In this document: positions 50,245-59,227 of the stretch, one piece after another | How the letters are laid out: each line of letters opens with the position of its first letter | How positions within the stretch are numbered: the stretch's first letter is position 1 | DNA from: Providencia manganoxydans | GTDB taxonomy: Bacteria > Pseudomonadota > Gammaproteobacteria > Enterobacterales > Enterobacteriaceae | Length of the DNA stretch: 64,000 bases | Direction of reading: 5' to 3' | Assembly: GCF_016618195.1 (NCBI RefSeq) | Contig: NZ_CP067099.1 | Location: 2,852,001 to 2,916,000, forward strand | The notes under the pieces: model-generated | The model's database searches: none | Seen by the model: the letters and a program-made list of their open reading frames with translations, nothing else | Told to the model about the DNA's origin: nothing | Translations under genes and position numbers: made by a program

Positions 50245-52131
50245 GTGGTGATTGAACAAAGTGAGTGGCTTGATAATGGTATCAATCCTCAATGTTTATC
50301 CACGACCACCTATGAATACGATACCCATTTACGACTGATTAAAGCCACTAACCCCGATTCCGTCGTCGAGTTCGAGTACGATGCCCACGGTCAATTAACT
50401 TGCGAGCGTATTAATGGCCGTGAAGTACACCATCAATGGGATGAAGCCACACAGGCCCTCACCCAAACACGCTTTGGTGAACGAGAACTCCATTACGCCT
50501 TTGGGCAACAGGGGGAACTGACCCAACTTCAGGTCAATCAGCATCGACCGTTAGAGTTCAGTTATAACGCCGTCGGTCAAGAATACCTGCGTCGCAGTGA
50601 CGTCGGCTTTGTCAACTCCAGCCACTACAATGCCGCTGGCTTGCTGGCACACCAACGCGCGGGTCGTGGCTCGGATAACTTTTTGTGGTCGTTGTACGAT
50701 AACCCACATCAACCGCCGATGTGTTCTGATGTACATCGTGATTTTCACTACAACCGTGCCCACAATGTGGTGGCCATCGAAGATGCACGTTGGCAACGTA
50801 CCCAATATCACTACAACACCAACGACCAAATCACTGAAGCCCAATACAGCTCTGAACGACGTAGCCAGTATGAGCGTTTTCAGTATGATGCAAACTTAAA
50901 CCTCACTGAGCACACCACCCTGCCGGAAGATGCGCATACGGCGATTATTCAACTGGCGCAAGAGCAGCAAGCGGGCCGAGTTATTCGTCGTAACTTCCCC
51001 AAAGGCCATAAAAATTATTTCTACGATGCCAACGGCCGACTCGAACGCAAAATGGTGTATCAACACGGTTATCGTCCACAAGAATGGCGCTACCAGTGGA
51101 ATACCCAAAACCAACTTATTCGCTGCTTTACCCCCAGTGGCGATGTCTGGCGTTATACCTACGATGCTTTTGGTCGACGGCTGTCGAAAACCAAAGTCGT
51201 TGATATTCTAAAAATCAATGAAAGCCCCGCCTTTCCGCTGTCAAAGCAACGTATCACCGCATGGCACTATCTGTGGTCTGGTGACCAAATGGTCGAAGAG
51301 ACCCCCGTCTACGCCGATGGCACTATCGCTTACGATGCCGGTATACAGTGGGTATACCAACCGGGGGCGATAACCCCTGCTGCACGTTATCAGCGCGGGA
51401 AATTGCATTATGTGGTTACTGACCACCAAGGCACTCCGCGGGAGATGTTTACTGAAAACGGTGTCGCCAGCTGGGCAGGACGGCTCAACACATGGGGGCA
51501 ACTGGCCTTTTGGGAGTCCCGTGAAGGCCGTGCTGAAAACGACCCCAACTATATTGATTGCCATTTTCGCTTTGCCGGACAATTCGAAGATAACGAAACG
51601 GGCTTGTATTACAACCGCTTTCGCTATTATGATAAAGACAGCGGACAGTATATTTCACCCGATCCCATCGGTCTGCTGGGAGGGTTGAATCCGTATGGGT
51701 ATGTGCATGATCCGGTAGGTTGGATAGATCCGTTTGGGTTGAGTGGTACTTCAAAACTAGATAAATCTGGCCGACCGCTAGAAAGCCCTAATTATAGTGT
51801 TTGGCAACAAATTGAACTACCGCCTAGCCTTTATAAATCGTCGAGAACAGCTCATTTTAGGTATGCTAACGAGCAGCTTTATAATGCAATCAAGAAAGAT
51901 CCTCAATTAGCAAGTAAATTACCACCTGAGGTTGTTGCTCATGTTCAGCCAGGTCCTAGAGGTGGATTTAAAGGATCTAGCCCACCTAATCATACGTGGC
52001 ATCACAATGCACAAGATCCAACTAAAATAGAATTAACCGTACGACCTCAGCATCAAGCTCCTGGTCCAGTGCAAAATTCTTTACATCCAAACCAAGAAGG
52101 TGGATTTAAAAAATTAAATGATGATTATTAA
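50245..52131 (+). CDS. Orphan Rhs C-terminal module 1: WHH-type HNH nuclease tip
   Basis: 628 residues from a GTG. Codons 2-499 are nearly identical to the end of the full rhs gene from VIEQSEWLD onward and stop at DPFGL (495-499). The 129-residue tip is different and contains WHH (585-587) in PNHTWHHNAQDPTKIELTV with PQHQ and a later His. This is the pattern of the HNH/EndoVII nuclease families with a conserved WHH motif. There is no secretion or shell N-terminus, so it is probably silent until recombined into the expressed rhs gene. Immunity gene 13 bases downstream. Confidence 0.85.
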   Translation: MVIEQSEWLDNGINPQCLSTTTYEYDTHLRLIKATNPDSVVEFEYDAHGQLTCERINGREVHHQWDEATQALTQTRFGERELHYAFGQQGELTQLQVNQHRPLEFSYNAVGQEYLRRSDVGFVNSSHYNAAGLLAHQRAGRGSDNFLWSLYDNPHQPPMCSDVHRDFHYNRAHNVVAIEDARWQRTQYHYNTNDQITEAQYSSERRSQYERFQYDANLNLTEHTTLPEDAHTAIIQLAQEQQAGRVIRRNFPKGHKNYFYDANGRLERKMVYQHGYRPQEWRYQWNTQNQLIRCFTPSGDVWRYTYDAFGRRLSKTKVVDILKINESPAFPLSKQRITAWHYLWSGDQMVEETPVYADGTIAYDAGIQWVYQPGAITPAARYQRGKLHYVVTDHQGTPREMFTENGVASWAGRLNTWGQLAFWESREGRAENDPNYIDCHFRFAGQFEDNETGLYYNRFRYYDKDSGQYISPDPIGLLGGLNPYGYVHDPVGWIDPFGLSGTSKLDKSGRPLESPNYSVWQQIELPPSLYKSSRTAHFRYANEQLYNAIKKDPQLASKLPPEVVAHVQPGPRGGFKGSSPPNHTWHHNAQDPTKIELTVRPQHQAPGPVQNSLHPNQEGGFKKLNDDY

Positions 52132-52144
52132 TTAAGGAAAAAAG

Positions 52145-52471
52145 ATGGAGTTAATTTCTATAAAAGAAGTATTATCTAACACTGAAAATAATCCTGATGG
52201 TGGTTTTTATTTACCTCCAAATATTGATGAGTGGAACTTGGATACTCTAGGCATTTTTTCTGAGGATTCGTATTATTATCCTCCTGATTCTACGGAATAT
52301 ATACCAAAGCAAGCAACAGAAGATGGTTGGATTGAAGCGCTCGATAATGGTTCAATCGAAGAAGTTGTAGAAAATGCAAAATTACAACTTTCACATTATA
52401 CGATTCATCATTTATTTGAAGCATTTGTTTTTTATGTGAAAAATGATGCTTTTATTGACTTTTCAAAATAA
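52145..52471 (+). CDS. Probable immunity protein for the WHH nuclease tip
   Basis: 108 residues, acidic (many Asp/Glu), with no signal peptide or membrane segment. AAGGAAAAAAG precedes the ATG. I do not recognise the family. The assignment rests on its position directly after the toxin tip and on its acidity, common for nuclease inhibitors. The local base composition is much more A/T-rich than the Rhs core. Confidence 0.7.
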   Translation: MELISIKEVLSNTENNPDGGFYLPPNIDEWNLDTLGIFSEDSYYYPPDSTEYIPKQATEDGWIEALDNGSIEEVVENAKLQLSHYTIHHLFEAFVFYVKNDAFIDFSK

Positions 52472-52482
52472 CCGCCCTCATA

Positions 52483-52513
52483 AACAGTAAGCCAAATTTT
52501 CAGGCTTACTGTT
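52483..52513 (+). terminator. Module 1 hairpin
   Basis: AACAGTAAGCC and GGCTTACTGTT pair perfectly over 11 bp with a 9-base loop, 11 bases after the immunity gene. The conserved border AAGAGCCGCTCAG follows immediately. Confidence 0.65.
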
Positions 52514-52537
52514 GTTAAGAGCCGCTCAGTTTACCCT

Positions 52538-52864
52538 TTAGCCGCTAATATACTCCGCCATTAGCTCGCGCATGGTGTGTTTGATGGCACTGAGCTGCGC
52601 TTGCTGTTGTTGATTTTGTTGCTTAATCGCTCGGGTGTCTTCGCTGTCGGGGATTAATACTAAACAGCCGTTTAATATTTTCACAGTAAACGTGAAGCCA
52701 GTCTCAAAACCCGCTTCCTTCAACCAATGTCCTGTTAAGTGTATTGCGGGCGGTGGAGCGGCTTTGCTGCCGTTTGGAACATAGCCCACCGTGTAATAAC
52801 GCTCTGTTTTTGGGGCTTTATTTGTACTGCTGCCTAACTTAGAACGCGCCTTAGCTATAGTCAA
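52538..52864 (-). CDS. SymE-like toxin, intact copy 2
   Basis: 108 residues on the minus strand, from a TTG placed directly behind AAGGAG (an unusually short distance, so the start is uncertain). KTERYYTVGYVPNGSKAAPP, IHLTGHWLKEAGFETGF and TVKILNGCLVLIPDSED match the SymE family, an AbrB-fold endoribonuclease of type I toxin systems. A Gln-rich helix ends the protein. Its 5' end touches the next Rhs fragment, so any promoter must lie within that fragment, antisense to the Rhs core. Confidence 0.75.
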   Translation of the reverse strand: MTIAKARSKLGSSTNKAPKTERYYTVGYVPNGSKAAPPPAIHLTGHWLKEAGFETGFTFTVKILNGCLVLIPDSEDTRAIKQQNQQQQAQLSAIKHTMRELMAEYISG

Positions 52865-53061
52865 CTCCTTGTTATACCCAAAACCAACTTATTCGCTGCT
52901 TTGCCCCCAGTGGCGATGTCTGGCGTTATACCTACGATGCTTTTGGTCGACGGCTATCGAAAACCAAAGTCGTTGATATTCTAAAAATCAATGAAAGCCC
53001 CGCCTTTCCGCTGTCAAAGCAACGTATCACCGCATGGCACTATCTGTGGTCTGGCGACCAA

Positions 53062-53859
53062 ATGGTCGAAGAGACCCCCGTCTACGCCGATGGCACTATC
53101 GCTTACGATGCCGGTATACAGTGGGTATACCAACCGGGGGCGATAACCCCTGCTGCACGTTACCAGCGCGGAAAATTGCATTATGTGGTTACTGACCACC
53201 AAGGCACTCCGCGGGAGATGTTTATTGAAAACGGTGTCGCAAGCTGGGCAGGACGGCTCAACACATGGGGGCAACTGGCCTTTTGGGAGTCCCGTGAAGG
53301 CCGTGCTGAAAACGACCCCAACTATATTGATTGCCATTTTCGCTTTGCCGGACAATTCGAAGATAACGAAACGGGCTTGTATTACAACCGCTTTCGCTAT
53401 TATGATAAGGACAGCGGACAGTATATTTCACCCGATCCCATAGGGCTGCTAGGTGGTTTTAATCCGTATGGGTATGTGCATAATCCGACGGGGTTTATTG
53501 ATCCGCTGGGGCTGGCGTGTTGTCCTCTCACCTTTGAAAAAGGTACTGCAGAAAGTGCTTTTTCAAACCCTAAGCGTGTTCAACATGCAGCTCGTCATTT
53601 AATTGATGAAGGTGTTCTTCCAAATTGGAATAAAAATACAGCTGTTAAATTCAAAGAAATGGGTGTGGATATTTTAGAAAACCCTGTTCATACATTTGAG
53701 CATGTTCTAAGAGATGGAAATGCAGTAACTGGTTTTACTGGGGTTGCGAATGGGAAAACAGTTGCGTTCATGGTTTATAAAGAAGGTCCTAATAAAGGAT
53801 TAATTGCTACTTCAATAGTTCCCGATGCTCAACAAATGGCTAAATGGGGGATCCGATAA
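53062..53859 (+). CDS. Orphan Rhs C-terminal module 2: unassigned toxin tip
   Basis: 265 residues from the first ATG. Rhs homology in the same frame already begins at 52876 (TQNQLIRCF), but no start is visible there because the junction with symE cuts the gene. Core ends DPLGL at 147-151. The 114-residue tip (NPKRVQHAARHLIDEGVLPNW, FEHVLRDGNAVTGFTGVANGK, TVAFMVYKEGPNKGLIATSIV) looks like a small single-domain RNase-type toxin. A BECR-fold RNase is possible, but I cannot name the family. Its immunity gene overlaps by one base. Confidence 0.78.
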   Translation: MVEETPVYADGTIAYDAGIQWVYQPGAITPAARYQRGKLHYVVTDHQGTPREMFIENGVASWAGRLNTWGQLAFWESREGRAENDPNYIDCHFRFAGQFEDNETGLYYNRFRYYDKDSGQYISPDPIGLLGGFNPYGYVHNPTGFIDPLGLACCPLTFEKGTAESAFSNPKRVQHAARHLIDEGVLPNWNKNTAVKFKEMGVDILENPVHTFEHVLRDGNAVTGFTGVANGKTVAFMVYKEGPNKGLIATSIVPDAQQMAKWGIR

Positions 53860-54320
53860 TGCTAACAAGAGAAGTTTTAGGTATCTATTGGAATAGTACC
53901 TTTGGTGACGTAGATGGACAAACTTTTTACCTTTTCAGCAAGAGCCTTGATTATATTTCCCCGGAGTTTCCTACATTTTTATGGCCTGAAAAGACAGAAA
54001 GTAAGAAACACAAACTATTTGGCGATGACTGGGTTATTTGGCTCTGGGATGTAAAATTTTCAACTCCACCGGAAGAATGGAAAAAAGTAACGGAAGATAC
54101 ATTATCTTATTTTATAAAATATAACGCTAAAATTAGTTGGTGTGGATTAGATGGATATTTCTCTGAACCACCAGAGCTTTTTGATCCAAATGAAATGTCA
54201 GGTGGAGTATATGCAGCATTGACTCCTGATGACCTATTTATATGTCATACTGATCTACACACGGAATATCGCCCTTTAACTGATGATGAATTAATATTTT
54301 TAAAAAGTCTAATTGATTAA
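53859..54320 (+). CDS. Probable immunity protein of module 2
   Basis: 153 residues from the ATG at 53859, which overlaps the toxin stop as TAATG. An upstream in-frame ATG would lie within the toxin. It is acidic and rich in Trp/Phe (LFGDDWVIWLWDVKFSTPPEEW, ISWCGLDGYFSEPPELFDP). The family is not recognised. The overlap and order mark it as the cognate immunity gene. Confidence 0.7.
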   Translation: MLTREVLGIYWNSTFGDVDGQTFYLFSKSLDYISPEFPTFLWPEKTESKKHKLFGDDWVIWLWDVKFSTPPEEWKKVTEDTLSYFIKYNAKISWCGLDGYFSEPPELFDPNEMSGGVYAALTPDDLFICHTDLHTEYRPLTDDELIFLKSLID

Positions 54321-54322
54321 AA

Positions 54323-54351
54323 AGGAAGTCAGAATACCCTTCTGTCTTCCT
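54323..54351 (+). terminator. Module 2 hairpin
   Basis: AGGAAG, T, CAGAA pairs with TTCTG, T, CTTCCT around TACCC. The U-run is weak. In this module the downstream border sequence is diverged from the other copies. Confidence 0.45.
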
Positions 54352-54376
54352 AATATAATGAACCGATAGTTATTCT

Positions 54377-54673
54377 TTAACCGTTATTTATTTCTACCAA
54401 CTCACACAAGCGCAACTTGATCTCACTCAACTGCGCTTGCTGCTGTTGGTTTTGTTGCTTAATCGCTCGGATGTCTTCGCTATCGGCGATCAACACCAAA
54501 CAGCCGTTTAAGATTTTGACGGTGAAGGTGAAGCCTGTCTCAAAACCTGCGTCTTTCAACCAGTGCCCTTTTAGGTGTATTGCGGGCGGTGGGGCGGCTT
54601 TGTTGCCGTTCGGGGCATAACCCACCGTGTAATAACGCTCTGTTTTCGGGGCTTTATTTGTTCTGCTGCTTAA
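54377..54673 (-). pseudogene. SymE-like gene without start, copy 3
   Basis: SymE homology on the minus strand, readable as 82 residues from an internal GTG at 54625 (MGYAPNGNKAAPPPAIHLKGHWLKD) to LRLCELVEINNG. The N-terminal KTERYYTV is still in frame, but no start codon precedes it, because the A-type linker and Rhs core replace the upstream part as in copy 1. The C-terminal tail differs from the other copies. Probably not expressed as a full toxin. Confidence 0.6.
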
Positions 54674-54737
54674 TCACTGCCTGCTGCTCAGGCTCTATCA
54701 AACTGATGGTCTGAAACTGGAGTGCCAACTCTTCGGG

Positions 54738-56573
54738 GTGGTGATTGAACAAAGTGAGTGGCTTGATGATGGTCTCAATCCTCAATGTTTATCCACGACC
54801 ACCTATGAATACGATACCCATTTACGACTGATTAAAGCCACTAACCCCGATTCCGTCGTCGAGTTCGAGTACGATGCCCACGGTCAATTAACTTGCGAGC
54901 GCATTAATGGCCGTGAAGTACACCATCAATGGGATGAAGCCACACACGCCCTCACCCAAACACGCTTTGGTGAGCGAGAACTCCATTACGCCTTTGGCCA
55001 ACTGGGGGAACTGACCCAACTTCAGGTCAATCAACATCGACCGTTAGAGTTCAGTTATAACGCCGTCGGTCAAGAATACCTGCGTCGCAGTGACGTCGGC
55101 TTTGTCAACTCCAGCCACTACAATGCCGCTGGCTTGCTGGCACACCAACGCGCGGGTCGTGGCTCGGATAACTTTTTGTGGTCGTTGTACGATAACCCAC
55201 ATCAACCGCCGATGTGTTCTGATGTACATCGTGATTTTCACTACAACCGTGCCCACAATGTGGTGGCCATCGAAGATGCACGTTGGCAACGTACCCAATA
55301 TCACTACAACGCCAACGACCAAATCACTGAAACCCAATACAGCTCTGAACGACGTAGCCAGTATGAGCGTTTTCAGTATGATGCAAACTTAAATCTCACT
55401 GAGCACACCACCCTGCCGGAAGATGCGCATACGGCGATTATTCAACTGGCGCAAGAGCAGCAAGCGGGCCGAGTTATTCGTCGTAACTTCCCCAAAGGCC
55501 ATAAAAATTATTTCTACGATGCCAACGGCCGACTCGAACGCAAAATGGTGTATCAACATGGTTATCGTCCACAAGAATGGCGCTACCAGTGGAATACCCA
55601 AAACCAACTTATTCGCTGCTTTACCCCCAGTGGCGATGTCTGGCGTTATACCTACGATGCTTTTGGTCGACGGCTATCGAAAACCAAAGTCGTTGATATT
55701 CTAAAAATCAATGAAAGCCCCGCCTTTCCGCTGTCAAAGCAACGTATCACCGCATGGCACTATCTGTGGTCTGGCGACCAAATGGTCGAAGAGACCCCCG
55801 TCTACGCCGATGGCACTATCGCTTACGATGCTGGTATACAGTGGGTATACCAACCGGGGGCGATAACCCCTGCTGCACGTTACCAGCGCGGAAAATTGCA
55901 CTATGTGGTTACTGACCACCAAGGCACCCCGCGGGAGATGTTTACTGAAAACGGTGTTGCCAGCTGGGCGGGACGGCTCAACACATGGGGGCAACTGGCC
56001 TTTTGGGAGTCCCGTGAAGGCCGTGCTGAAAACGACCCCAACTATATTGATTGCCACTTTCGCTTTGCCGGACAATTCGAAGATAACGAAACAGGCTTGT
56101 ATTACAACCGCTTTCGCTATTATGATAAGGACAGCGGACAGTATATTTCACCCGATCCCATCGGGCTGCTGGGTGGGTTGAATCCGTATGGGTATGTTCA
56201 TAGTCCAGTGGGTTGGATAGATCCGTTTGGGTTGGCGGGTGAGTGTTGTGATCAGTTATTAGTTCTTGCTACTAACCCTAGGAGTAAAACAGTTCAAGAG
56301 ATGGCTGAAGATTTAGCTAATCGAATTAACAGAAATACTGTGACTTTTTCTACTCCTAATAGCATGGGGCATATTGACTTAAGAGGAAGAGCTCATTTTG
56401 ATAAAGTGACTCAAACTGATATTCCAACACCGCATGTTCAAGTTTCACCAATTAACGTTGCTCCTAATGGAAATCGCTTCCCTCTCAAAAAATTAGAAGA
56501 AGCTAGACCAGCTACAAAGCAAGATATAAGAACAGCGGAGAAATTAGCCGAGAAACAAGGACTTTTGAAATGA
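54738..56573 (+). CDS. Orphan Rhs C-terminal module 3: type 24-like toxin tip
   Basis: 611 residues from a GTG, with the same A-type junction and core as module 1, ending DPFGL at 495-499. The 112-residue tip has SMGHIDLRGRAHFDKVTQTD followed by IPTPHVQVSPINVAPNG. The D-x-x-G-x-x-H ... TPH pattern resembles polymorphic toxin type 24, a predicted RNase, and the partner Imm53-like immunity gene supports a nuclease. Assignment is from memory of the motif and remains tentative. The immunity gene overlaps by 4 bases (ATGA). Confidence 0.82.
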   Translation: MVIEQSEWLDDGLNPQCLSTTTYEYDTHLRLIKATNPDSVVEFEYDAHGQLTCERINGREVHHQWDEATHALTQTRFGERELHYAFGQLGELTQLQVNQHRPLEFSYNAVGQEYLRRSDVGFVNSSHYNAAGLLAHQRAGRGSDNFLWSLYDNPHQPPMCSDVHRDFHYNRAHNVVAIEDARWQRTQYHYNANDQITETQYSSERRSQYERFQYDANLNLTEHTTLPEDAHTAIIQLAQEQQAGRVIRRNFPKGHKNYFYDANGRLERKMVYQHGYRPQEWRYQWNTQNQLIRCFTPSGDVWRYTYDAFGRRLSKTKVVDILKINESPAFPLSKQRITAWHYLWSGDQMVEETPVYADGTIAYDAGIQWVYQPGAITPAARYQRGKLHYVVTDHQGTPREMFTENGVASWAGRLNTWGQLAFWESREGRAENDPNYIDCHFRFAGQFEDNETGLYYNRFRYYDKDSGQYISPDPIGLLGGLNPYGYVHSPVGWIDPFGLAGECCDQLLVLATNPRSKTVQEMAEDLANRINRNTVTFSTPNSMGHIDLRGRAHFDKVTQTDIPTPHVQVSPINVAPNGNRFPLKKLEEARPATKQDIRTAEKLAEKQGLLK

Positions 56574-56866
56574 ATGATGATCTAATTACTCAATTACAAA
56601 ATTGGTATAAATCAAAATGTAATGGTCTTTGGGAGCATGAATATGGTTTAGATATCAGCACATTGGATAATCCTGGATGGAAGGTTCATATTAATGGTGA
56701 AAAAGGAAAAGAGGAATTAAATCTTACTGTTAATAATAATGATGATGATTGGCTAAATATAATAACAAATGATATAGAATTTAAAGGTTATGGAAGCCCC
56801 CAGAATTTAAATACCATATTAAATTATGCTATAAAATGGCTTAATAAACCCAGACAAAAAATATGA
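56570..56866 (+). CDS. Imm53-family immunity protein
   Basis: 98 residues. LQNWYKSKCNGLWEHEYGLDISTLDNPGW closely follows the Imm53 pattern (WY...CDGDWEH.YG..I.TLDNPGW), and the end GYGSPQNLNTILNYAIKWL also fits. It is small, acidic and cytosolic. It overlaps the toxin by 4 bases, so the two are co-translated. Confidence 0.85.
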   Translation: MNDDLITQLQNWYKSKCNGLWEHEYGLDISTLDNPGWKVHINGEKGKEELNLTVNNNDDDWLNIITNDIEFKGYGSPQNLNTILNYAIKWLNKPRQKI

Positions 56867-56873
56867 TATTAAC

Positions 56874-56911
56874 GCCAGAAGATCCTTTAATCTTCTGGCT
56901 TCTTCGTTTTT
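56874..56911 (+). terminator. Module 3 terminator
   Basis: GCCAGAAGAT and ATCTTCTGGC form a perfect 10-bp stem with loop CCTTTA, followed by TTCTTCGTTTTT. A nearly identical hairpin ends module 6 at 62482, the only two modules that share one. Confidence 0.75.
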
Positions 56912-56932
56912 AAGAGCTGCTCAACTTACCCT

Positions 56933-57259
56933 TTAGCCGCTGACATACTCCGCAATCAGCTCGCGCATGGTGTGTTTGATGGCACTCAGCTGCGCTTGCT
57001 GTTGTTGGTTTTGTTGTTTAATCACTCGGGTGTTTTCGCTATCGGGTATCAACACCAAACACCCATTTAAGATTTTCACGGTAAAGGTGAAGCCTGTCTC
57101 AAATCCTGCGTCCTTTAACCAATGCCCTGTTAGGTGTATTGCGGGCGCTGGGGCGGCTTTGCTGTCGTTCGGGGCATACCCCACCGTGTAATAACGCTCT
57201 GTTTTCGGGGCTTTATTTATCCTGCTGCCTGACTTAGAACGCGCCTTAGCTATAGTCAA
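56933..57259 (-). CDS. SymE-like toxin, intact copy 4
   Basis: 108 residues on the minus strand, same TTG start behind AAGGAG as copy 2. It keeps the full family sequence with substitutions (PNDSKAAPAPAIHLTGHWLKD, SENTRVIKQQNQ). It is the second of only two undisrupted copies. No antisense SymR-like RNA gene could be identified by eye. Confidence 0.7.
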   Translation of the reverse strand: MTIAKARSKSGSRINKAPKTERYYTVGYAPNDSKAAPAPAIHLTGHWLKDAGFETGFTFTVKILNGCLVLIPDSENTRVIKQQNQQQQAQLSAIKHTMRELIAEYVSG

Positions 57260-57456
57260 CTCCTTGTTATACCCAAAACCAACTTATTCGCTGCTTTACC
57301 CCCAGTGGCGATGTCTGGCGTTATACCTACGATGCTTTTGGTCGACGGCTGTCGAAAACCAAAGTCGTTGATATTCTAAAAATCAATGAAAGCCCCGCCT
57401 TTCCGCTGTCAAAACAACGTATCACCGCATGGCACTATCTGTGGTCTGGCGACCAA

Positions 57457-58317
57457 ATGGTTGAAGAGACCCCCATCTACACCGATGGCACTATCGCTTA
57501 CGATGCCGGTATACAGTGGGTATACCAACCGGGGGCGATAACCCCTGCTGCACGTTACCAGCGCGGGAAATTGCATTATGTGGTTACTGACCACCAAGGC
57601 ACTCCGCGGGAGATGTTTACTGAAAACGGTGTCGCCAGCTGGGCAGGACGGCTCAACACATGGGGGCAACTGGCCTTTTGGGAGTCCCGTGAAGGCCGTG
57701 CTGAAAACGACCCCAACTATATTGATTGCCATTTTCGCTTTGCCGGACAATTCGAAGATAACGAAACGGGCTTGTATTACAACCGCTTTCGCTATTATGA
57801 TAAAGACAGCGGACAGTATATTTCACCCGATCCCATCGGGCTGTTAGGTGGGTTTAATCCGTATGGGTACGTGCATGATCCGGTTGGATTTATAGATCCA
57901 TTTGGGTTGGCGTGCTGTCCACCAAAAGTTAATGCTGAACATGTTTTCCACGGTGAAATAAACCGAAGAGGAAATGCCGTCGGTTTCCATCACGAAGCCA
58001 GTATAGGTCATCAAGGAAAAGCCCGTATTAGTGAAATTACAGACCTTCCAAATGCTCAAGGTGTCTATCGAGGGAAAGTTGAGATATTTAATGCTCAAAC
58101 TGGCCAATGGGTACAAAAAGGCCCCGAATCATCATTCTTCCCTAAATCTTGGAGTCGCCAGCAGGTAATGTCAGAAATAAAAGGAGCTTATCAAAACTCC
58201 ACTATCCAAGGCAGCAAGTGGGAAGGAGTATCACCAAGTGGGGTAAAAATTGGTGGCTATCTTGATAAAAACGGAAACATAAACACTGCATTTCCTGTCT
58301 ATGAGAAGGTTAAATAA
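57457..58317 (+). CDS. Orphan Rhs C-terminal module 4: EndoU RNase tip
   Basis: 286 residues from the first ATG. In-frame Rhs homology starts at about 57271 with the B-type junction. Core ends DPFGL at 147-151. The 135-residue tip begins EHVFHGEINRRGNAVGFHHEA (161-181), and continues GVYRGKVEIFNAQTGQW, SSFFPKSWSRQQVMSEI and WEGVSPSGVKIGGYL. This is the bacterial EndoU order of two catalytic histidines, a lysine and a final Ser/Thr-Tyr segment. EndoU toxins cut tRNA or other RNAs. The immunity gene begins 3 bases downstream. Confidence 0.85.
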   Translation: MVEETPIYTDGTIAYDAGIQWVYQPGAITPAARYQRGKLHYVVTDHQGTPREMFTENGVASWAGRLNTWGQLAFWESREGRAENDPNYIDCHFRFAGQFEDNETGLYYNRFRYYDKDSGQYISPDPIGLLGGFNPYGYVHDPVGFIDPFGLACCPPKVNAEHVFHGEINRRGNAVGFHHEASIGHQGKARISEITDLPNAQGVYRGKVEIFNAQTGQWVQKGPESSFFPKSWSRQQVMSEIKGAYQNSTIQGSKWEGVSPSGVKIGGYLDKNGNINTAFPVYEKVK

Positions 58318-58319
58318 GA

Positions 58320-58637
58320 ATGAAATTTTATATTGATCAAGATGGTTATTCTCACGCTGAGGCAGACGAAGAACATCGCCTTATTGCTTGGTTCTTAAAT
58401 GATGATGTGCAAGGTAGTTTGCATGGGGTCGAAGAATATATCTCTTGGTGTGAAGTAGTACGTAATGGCGAATTGCCACAATGGAAAGGTACTGGCAATG
58501 CGCATACTGTCACTATCAAACCAAATGGAGTCGAGATCTTTAACGAGTACACCGAAGAAAGCATGAAAATTGCCACGATAGCAGAGTTCAAAGGCTATCT
58601 TGAACAATGGAGAGAATTACTTCTAAGCAGAAAGTGA
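58320..58637 (+). CDS. YacL/UPF0231-like immunity protein for EndoU
   Basis: 105 residues. DQDGYSHAEADEEHRLIAWFLNDDVQ, followed by a helical middle and the HTVTIKPNGVEI strand, resembles the YacL (UPF0231) family, which is known as immunity to some EndoU CdiA toxins. It directly follows the EndoU tip, so the pairing fits on both grounds. Confidence 0.75.
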   Translation: MKFYIDQDGYSHAEADEEHRLIAWFLNDDVQGSLHGVEEYISWCEVVRNGELPQWKGTGNAHTVTIKPNGVEIFNEYTEESMKIATIAEFKGYLEQWRELLLSRK

Positions 58638-58644
58638 TCTGATT

Positions 58645-58690
58645 AAAAAGCAGGAAAGATCCTCATTATCTTCCAGCTTTTTCGTTTTTA
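58645..58690 (+). terminator. Module 4 terminator
   Basis: AAAAGC.GGAA.GAT pairs imperfectly with ATCTTCC.GCTTTT, followed by CGTTTTT. The AAGAGCCG part of the border is missing here, while CTCAATTTACCCTTTAGCC is kept. Confidence 0.6.
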
Positions 58691-58703
58691 CTCAATTTAC
58701 CCT

Positions 58704-59030
58704 TTAGCCGCTAACATACTCCGCCATCAGCTCGCGCATGGTGTGCCGTATTGCACTGAGTTGCCCTTGCTGCTGTTGGTTTTGTTGTTTAATCGCTCGA
58801 ATGTCTTCGCTGTCAGGGATTAATACCAAACAGCCGTTTAAGATTTTCACCGTGAACGTGAAACCTGTCTCAAATCCGGCCTCTTTTAACTAGTGCCCTT
58901 TAAGGTTTATCGCCAGCGATGGTGTGGCTTTGCTGCCCTTCGGGGCGTAGCCCACCGTGTAATAACGCTCTGTTTTCGGGGCTTTATTTATCCTGCTGCC
59001 TGACTTAAAATGCGCCTTAGCTATAGTCAA
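58704..59030 (-). pseudogene. SymE-like gene with amber codon, copy 5
   Basis: Full-length SymE homology on the minus strand with the same TTG region. The Trp codon of the GHWLKEAG motif is changed to TAG at 58890-58892, which would end the protein halfway. The surrounding sequence is also more diverged (e.g. the segment after the motif). Inactive copy. Confidence 0.75.
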
Positions 59031-59227
59031 CTCCTTGTTATACCCAGAACCAACTTATTCGCTGCTTTACCCCCAGTGGCGATGTCTGGCGTTATACCTA
59101 CGATGCTTTTGGTCGACGGCTATCGAAAACCAAAGTCGTTGATATTCTAAAAATCAATGAAAGCCCCGCCTTTCCGCTGTCAAAGCAACGTATCACCGCA
59201 TGGCACTATCTGTGGTCTGGCGACCAA

